19,223 nucleotides of DNA from Eubacterium sp. CAG:252 (GTDB lineage: Bacteria; Bacillota; Clostridia; Lachnospirales; Lachnospiraceae): the NCBI GenBank assembly GCA_000436535.1, contig FR886341.1:32042-51264 (forward strand), in the 5' to 3' direction. The notes under the pieces are model-generated. The model was not told where the DNA came from. It did not search any database and worked only from the letters and a program-made list of their open reading frames with translations. Within the stretch, counting starts at the first letter, position 1. Every line of letters begins with the position of its first letter. Shown here in pieces: positions 15,285-19,223 of this stretch. The translations under genes were made by a program, and so were the position numbers.

Positions 15285-15346
15285 TTTGTTCAATTACAGT
15301 AAAATGAATAAATGTGTATATGGGTAATGCATAAGTTATGAATGGA

Positions 15347-15355
15347 TGATATAAT
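15347..15355 (+). promoter_or_regulatory. extended -10 upstream of the small HTH gene
   Basis: TGATATAAT provides an extended -10 about 67 bases before the start at 15422. There is no good -35 at 17 bp. Confidence 0.45.
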
Positions 15356-15421
15356 ATGTAATTATAAGGAAATAAATCAGATGTATGAAATAACAACTTA
15401 GAAAGGCTGGATAAAGAACTT

Positions 15422-15778
15422 ATGGAGTCTATGAAAGATTTTAATATACTGGTATTTGATATTAACCATACAGAAAATGATGATGAACAGGTTGAAAAAC
15501 TGAATAGTCTGTTAAATCTCTTTGGTGGTAAAGCTGAGATAAGGCAGTCATCGGACAGAACCCGTCTTGTATTAAGCTATGATGAGGAAAAGCTTCAGAA
15601 GTGGACTACAAGAAATGCAGGCAGAGTTGGCAAATATTATAATATCTCTGTAGAAGAAGTACGCAAAATGATAGCCTCTCTTGGTGCAGAGCAGGCTGCC
15701 GCCAAGCTGGGAATGACTAAGCAGGGAATGTATAAGCGACTTAAAAGGTGTGGGGAGAATGGTACGGAGATGTTTTAA
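15422..15778 (+). CDS. small protein with C-terminal helix-turn-helix
   Basis: 118 residues, unknown function. The N-terminal 60 residues look alpha/beta, starting with a strand (FNILVFDIN), and are not a recognised domain. From about residue 64 the protein is basic (RNAGRVGKYY), then has an HTH of the resolvase/Fis style at about 76-108: SVEEVRKMIASLGAEQAAAK followed by LGMTKQGMYKRLKR. It should bind DNA. The start is uncertain: the ATG at 15422 has only a distant AAAGG, and an in-frame ATG at 15431 has GGAG only three bases away. A stem-loop ends the gene; the next gene converges from the other strand. Confidence 0.75.
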   Translation: MESMKDFNILVFDINHTENDDEQVEKLNSLLNLFGGKAEIRQSSDRTRLVLSYDEEKLQKWTTRNAGRVGKYYNISVEEVRKMIASLGAEQAAAKLGMTKQGMYKRLKRCGENGTEMF

Positions 15779-15792
15779 GGTGCGGATAAAAG

Positions 15793-15844
15793 TAACTATC
15801 CCCTAATAGACAGATGAAAGGCTGGCTGTTTTTGGGGATAGTTA
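15793..15844. terminator. stem-loop between converging genes, probable bidirectional terminator
   Basis: TAACTATCCCC (15793-15803) pairs perfectly with GGGGATAGTTA (15834-15844), with additional inner pairing (AGACAG with CTGTTT). It stands between the HTH gene and the end of the AAA-ATPase-like gene. T-runs are modest on both sides. Confidence 0.6.
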
Positions 15845-15859
15845 AGCATTATTGATATA

Positions 15860-17449
15860 CTAATTAACAGATAATTTTTCTATAATACATTCATGGTTCT
15901 TAGATTTTTTGTCATAATTTATAGCAACTAAAATGATATTACCGGTATATTGTTTGATTGCTTCAGGGTAATCTTTATTTTTTATTTGTTCCAGAGCTGT
16001 TTTTGCATTTTTATTCCATTTTAATTCTACGATAAGCGCTGGATAATCGCGTATATATTCAGGCTTTGGTATATATATAAAATCAGCAAATCCTTTTCCT
16101 GTGGGTAATTCGCGTATAGGTTTAAAATAGTACTGCATACTGCTTAGATAAGCAATAGTGAGGACACTACTAAGTGAATTTTCATCATTATATTGAATTG
16201 AGGATGCATATTCAGAATGTATTTTCTGAATTTGTTCTGCAACCTCTTGCGTATTCATAGATAAGGTTGCATCTAATAAATGATTTGATTCATATTGGAA
16301 ATGAATTAAATCACTCCAATTGGTACTTTTTACAGCATTAATTAATTCATGACGTATTTCCTCATTAGGAATAAATGCAGTTTCATCTTTTTCATTATAA
16401 CCAAGATAACCAAGATGTATGAGATAAGTTATAACATCATCTTTGCTTTGTATGTTGGCAGGGTCATTTTTAAATGTTAAGGTATTAACTTTTACATTCT
16501 GCCCTGAAAGCATTTCAATAATTGTATTTTTTAACCCATCATAATTCATATTTATAAGTGGTACGATAACTTCATAAGAGCCAGTTTCAGACCAATAGCT
16601 TCTGAATTTGCCTCTTAACATAACGCTTACAACAGCCTTAGGATTATATATTTCATAATTTTCTAATAAGTAACCATCATACCATTTTTTAACTTTTTCA
16701 AAATCTCTATCATATTTTTGGCAAAGCATTTTAACTTCATTTTCAGTAAAACCTATATAAGGAGCTAATTCATAAGAATGAAGCATTGTAAATTCTTCTA
16801 AATTGTTAACAGCAGATTGCGTTTTTTCTTTTTTTATAGGTAATATTCCAGTCAGATATGCAAGCTGGATATATTTTGTTGGTTCAGTTCCTTTAAACAT
16901 TCCTCTTAGAAAGTTAATGTACTCATTTTGTATATAATAATTAGTAGCCTCATCACGAATTAGTACATCCCATTCGTCAATTATTATAATAAACTTTTGT
17001 CCAGTTTTATCTTTAATACGTGACAGACTATCAGGTAAAGATAATTCTCCCAAAGGCAAAATGTCAGGATATATATCACGTAATTCGCTTATTACACTAT
17101 CAGATAAAAATGATACAATTTTATTAGAATTATAACAATTAGCTAAAAACCATTGTATATCAATATGAATAACATCATATTGATTAAGATGTGTTTTAAA
17201 ATCAGATTTTCTGCTGATATCTAATCCAGAAAACATTTCTTCAGAATTACAGCCTTTGCTATAATATGCAGCAAGCATATTAGCAGTATATGATTTACCA
17301 AATCTGCGGGGACGGCTGTTGCATATATATGCATCAGATGTATCAAGAACACTATTGGTGTATTCTATTAATCCGGTTTTGTCTATATATATTTTAGAAT
17401 TAAGTGCAACTTGAAATGCACTATTATCAGGATTGACAAATCTTCCCAT
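15860..17449 (-). CDS. AAA-ATPase-like / PD-(D/E)XK nuclease-like protein
   Basis: 529 residues with the two-part build of the AAA-ATPase_like plus PDDEXK_9 family, common in Clostridia and Bacteroides. The N-terminal half has an arginine-rich P-loop RPRRFGKS (46-53) and Walker B IIIIDEWD (154-161). The C-terminal part has a nuclease-like core with D456 (GFADFIYIP), E475 and K477 (LIVELKWN) and Q488. AAGGAG (17464-17459) lies nine bases before the ATG. Role unknown: these are suspected to belong to mobile or defence-related DNA, but that is inference. It is downstream of the Rpn-type fragment on the same strand and has its own promoter in between. Confidence 0.88.
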   Translation of the reverse strand: MGRFVNPDNSAFQVALNSKIYIDKTGLIEYTNSVLDTSDAYICNSRPRRFGKSYTANMLAAYYSKGCNSEEMFSGLDISRKSDFKTHLNQYDVIHIDIQWFLANCYNSNKIVSFLSDSVISELRDIYPDILPLGELSLPDSLSRIKDKTGQKFIIIIDEWDVLIRDEATNYYIQNEYINFLRGMFKGTEPTKYIQLAYLTGILPIKKEKTQSAVNNLEEFTMLHSYELAPYIGFTENEVKMLCQKYDRDFEKVKKWYDGYLLENYEIYNPKAVVSVMLRGKFRSYWSETGSYEVIVPLINMNYDGLKNTIIEMLSGQNVKVNTLTFKNDPANIQSKDDVITYLIHLGYLGYNEKDETAFIPNEEIRHELINAVKSTNWSDLIHFQYESNHLLDATLSMNTQEVAEQIQKIHSEYASSIQYNDENSLSSVLTIAYLSSMQYYFKPIRELPTGKGFADFIYIPKPEYIRDYPALIVELKWNKNAKTALEQIKNKDYPEAIKQYTGNIILVAINYDKKSKNHECIIEKLSVN

Positions 17450-17507
17450 TAGTTAGCACTCCTTTACATATGATTAGCATACGGCAAATATCTAATAATT
17501 ATATATT

Positions 17508-17536
17508 ATTTTATCATTTAGAAATGTAAATATCAA
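17508..17536 (-). promoter_or_regulatory. promoter of the AAA-ATPase-like gene (minus strand)
   Basis: On the minus strand TTGATA (17536-17531) and TAAAAT (17513-17508) are exactly 17 bp apart. Transcription would begin near 17501, about 50 bases before the start codon. Confidence 0.7.
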
Positions 17537-17542
17537 GTTTGT

Positions 17543-18013
17543 CTATCTTGAACTGGTCTGTTTTCCAAACATAACAAGATATTCCTGAGCTTTCTGTAAT
17601 GATATGTTGAGCTTATCTTCAAGCTTCTTTAAAATGTCCTCTTTGGATAATCCAAATTCAAGTCCAAGTTCTACAATGCCACGCGCCTGACCCTCAATAC
17701 GTCCAGTCTTTAATCCTTGCTCAAGTCCCTCTTTTCTTGTCTCCTCAAACACAGTACACATACCAGCATCTCCTTCCTTTTTTATAGCGTTATAATCAAT
17801 GTTACAATTAACTGCTCCTGTAAATGTCATAATAACTGATTTCTCAACATTATGTTTCCTTGCATATTCTATGACTTTTTCTCTTGTTTCATTAGTTGTG
17901 CCTTTTCTGTTTAGTATAATTCCAAACAGATTAAATAAATCCTTATTATTAATATTATGCAGCTTCAGATTATTCTTTCTTGTCCTAATTTTATATAACG
18001 TTTTTATTTGCAT
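17543..18013 (-). pseudogene. Rpn/PD-(D/E)XK transposase-family protein, N-terminally truncated
   Basis: 156 residues corresponding to the C-terminal part of Rpn-type (COG5464, recombination-promoting nuclease) proteins, which are usually about 280-330 residues. The recognisable parts are EKSVIMTFTGAVNCN, an acidic/glycine helix EGLEQGLKTGRIEGQARGI, and a closing helical tail (GLSKEDILKKLEDKLNISLQ). The nuclease core with its D-E-K residues is absent, and no ribosome binding site precedes the ATG at 18013. I read it as the remains of a full gene; continued expression of a short form is possible. The ORF ends seven bases before the -35 of the AAA-ATPase-like gene. Confidence 0.68.
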
Positions 18014-18100
18014 TTAGTATAACAGCAACTTAAAAATTCGTAAATACGTATTTATTATTATATTATTATTTTTATATAATTACTATGCCATTATGATTAT

Positions 18101-18152
18101 AAAAAAATCCAGCCGAATTAAATGATATAATATCATTATCCTGACTGGATTT
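18101..18152 (-). terminator. intrinsic terminator of glmS (minus strand)
   Basis: On the minus strand AAATCCAG (18152-18145) pairs with CTGGATTT (18112-18105), followed by more T residues down to 18101. The loop contains a 17-bp perfect palindrome, AATGATATAATATCATT (18121-18137), so a branched or longer hairpin is possible. It lies about 130 bases beyond the glmS stop; no gene lies between. Confidence 0.75.
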
Positions 18153-18278
18153 CTAAAATTTTATATTCAGCTAATATTAATCTATTATACTTTTAAAATT
18201 TCTTTTCTGTAAATAAATCTGAAAACTCCATATTGTAGATTTTATCTATAATACTATAAATAAGCAAATACAGTCATT

Positions 18279-19223
18279 CTATTCCACCGTCACCGACTTA
18301 GCCAGATTTCTAGGCTTATCAACGTCCAGCCCCTTCGCTACACTCACATAATAACCAAGTAACTGAAGTGGCACTACTGCCAGTGATGCTGAGAAATGTT
18401 CATCTATCTTTGGAATGTATGTAGTAAAGTCAACTGTATCCTCAACCTCATACTTTCCATATGTTGTAAGTCCGCAAAGATATGCCCCACGGCTCTTGCA
18501 CTCTACCATATTGCTTACTGTTTTCTCATAAAGCTCACTATGTGTAAGCACACCTATTACAAGAATGTTATCCTCAATAAGACTTATCGTTCCGTGCTTA
18601 AGCTCACCTGCCGCATATGCCTCTGAGTGGATATATGATATTTCCTTAAGCTTAAGACTTCCCTCAAGACTCACTGCATAATCAATTCCTCGTCCTATAA
18701 AGAAAATGTCCTTTGAATTAGCAACCTTTGCTGCAAACCACTGAAGTCTTTCCTTATCCTCAAGTATCTTTTTTATCTTTTCAGGGATAGTTTCAATTTC
18801 AGATAAAAGCCTTTCATATTCAGAAAGTTCCATCTCTCCTCTCACATAAGCAAACTGTAATGCAAGACAGTATGCTGCTATAAGCTGTGTACTGTATGCC
18901 TTAGTTGTGGCAACAGCTATTTCTGGTCCTGCAAGCGTGTAAAATACATTATCAGCTTCTCTTGCTATCGAACTTCCAACCACATTTACAATGCCAAGAG
19001 TCTTAAGTCCCTTATCCTTTGCAAGCCTTAATGCCGCAAGACTGTCCGCTGTTTCACCTGACTGGCTTATGACTATGACAAGTCCGTCCGGGTCAAGAAG
19101 TGGCTTTCTGTATCTGAATTCTGATGCAAGCTCAACACGTACTGGAATCTTGGCAAGGTCTTCTATAACATACTGTGTAACAACACCAACATGATAAGCA
19201 GAACCGCATGCCACAATGTATAT
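18279..19223 (-). CDS. glmS: glutamine--fructose-6-phosphate aminotransferase (isomerizing), C-terminal part
   Basis: 315 codons are visible and the gene runs off the right edge, so the N-terminal glutaminase domain and start are outside the window (full length about 600-610). Both sugar isomerase (SIS) domains are present: the first near the edge with VACGSAYHVG and VISQSGETADS, the second with FFIGRGIDYAVSLEGSLKLK. Isomerase residues are seen in LKEISYIHSEAYAAGELKHG (Glu and His) and in the C-terminal AKSVTVE (Lys). The enzyme makes glucosamine-6-phosphate for cell wall synthesis. Many Firmicutes control glmS by a ribozyme in its leader; that region is not in this window. Confidence 0.96.
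   Translation of the reverse strand: MYIVACGSAYHVGVVTQYVIEDLAKIPVRVELASEFRYRKPLLDPDGLVIVISQSGETADSLAALRLAKDKGLKTLGIVNVVGSSIAREADNVFYTLAGPEIAVATTKAYSTQLIAAYCLALQFAYVRGEMELSEYERLLSEIETIPEKIKKILEDKERLQWFAAKVANSKDIFFIGRGIDYAVSLEGSLKLKEISYIHSEAYAAGELKHGTISLIEDNILVIGVLTHSELYEKTVSNMVECKSRGAYLCGLTTYGKYEVEDTVDFTTYIPKIDEHFSASLAVVPLQLLGYYVSVAKGLDVDKPRNLAKSVTVE

Noticed and set aside
1..19223. CRISPR array, tRNA or rRNA genes
   Set aside because: No regularly spaced direct repeats, tRNA-like cloverleaf with T-loop consensus, or rRNA segments were noticed by eye.

Overview
The window is A+T-rich and its genes read like a motile Firmicute of the class Clostridia, most likely family Lachnospiraceae. The clues are short Shine-Dalgarno-led operons, a FliB-type flagellin lysine methylase, a Y-family polymerase paired with a YolD-like protein, an AAA-ATPase-like/PD-(D/E)XK protein and an Rpn-type fragment. 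Eubacterium (Lachnospira) eligens or a close relative is my best guess, from protein style alone.

Left part (1-4383): an ArsR-family metal-type repressor is followed by a chemotaxis-type protein. That protein fuses three 24-residue MshEN-like repeats, a CheX/CheC-like segment and a complete CheY-type receiver. A 930-base stretch without an intact gene follows. It holds a locally G+C-richer segment, two intrinsic terminators, a hairpin, and the last 65 codons of a PucR/CdaR-type regulator, apparently a remnant. That remnant stands just upstream of an AzgA/PbuG-type purine permease with its own promoter.

Middle (4671-12967): a bifunctional homocysteine methyltransferase/methylenetetrahydrofolate reductase, a 55-residue GTG-start protein with an HTH-like tail, and a small membrane protein with a near-consensus promoter and a strong terminator. 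Then comes a tightly packed same-strand run: ABC-F ATPase, glutamate racemase (MurI), Y-family polymerase (UvrX type), YolD-like partner and FliB-like methylase. Its spacing suggests one operon linking ribosome protection, cell wall precursor supply, translesion synthesis and, oddly, flagellin modification.

Right part (12968-19223) is more accessory. It carries a frame-broken, degenerate receiver-domain gene, a complete tyrosine recombinase, a perfect 15-bp inverted repeat, a TetR regulator cut down to its DNA-binding domain (with its own promoter and palindromic operator), and a small HTH protein. On the minus strand are an AAA-ATPase-like/PD-(D/E)XK_9 gene, an N-terminally truncated Rpn-type protein, and the C-terminal half of GlmS running off the right edge. 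No CRISPR array, tRNA, rRNA or complete insertion sequence was seen.
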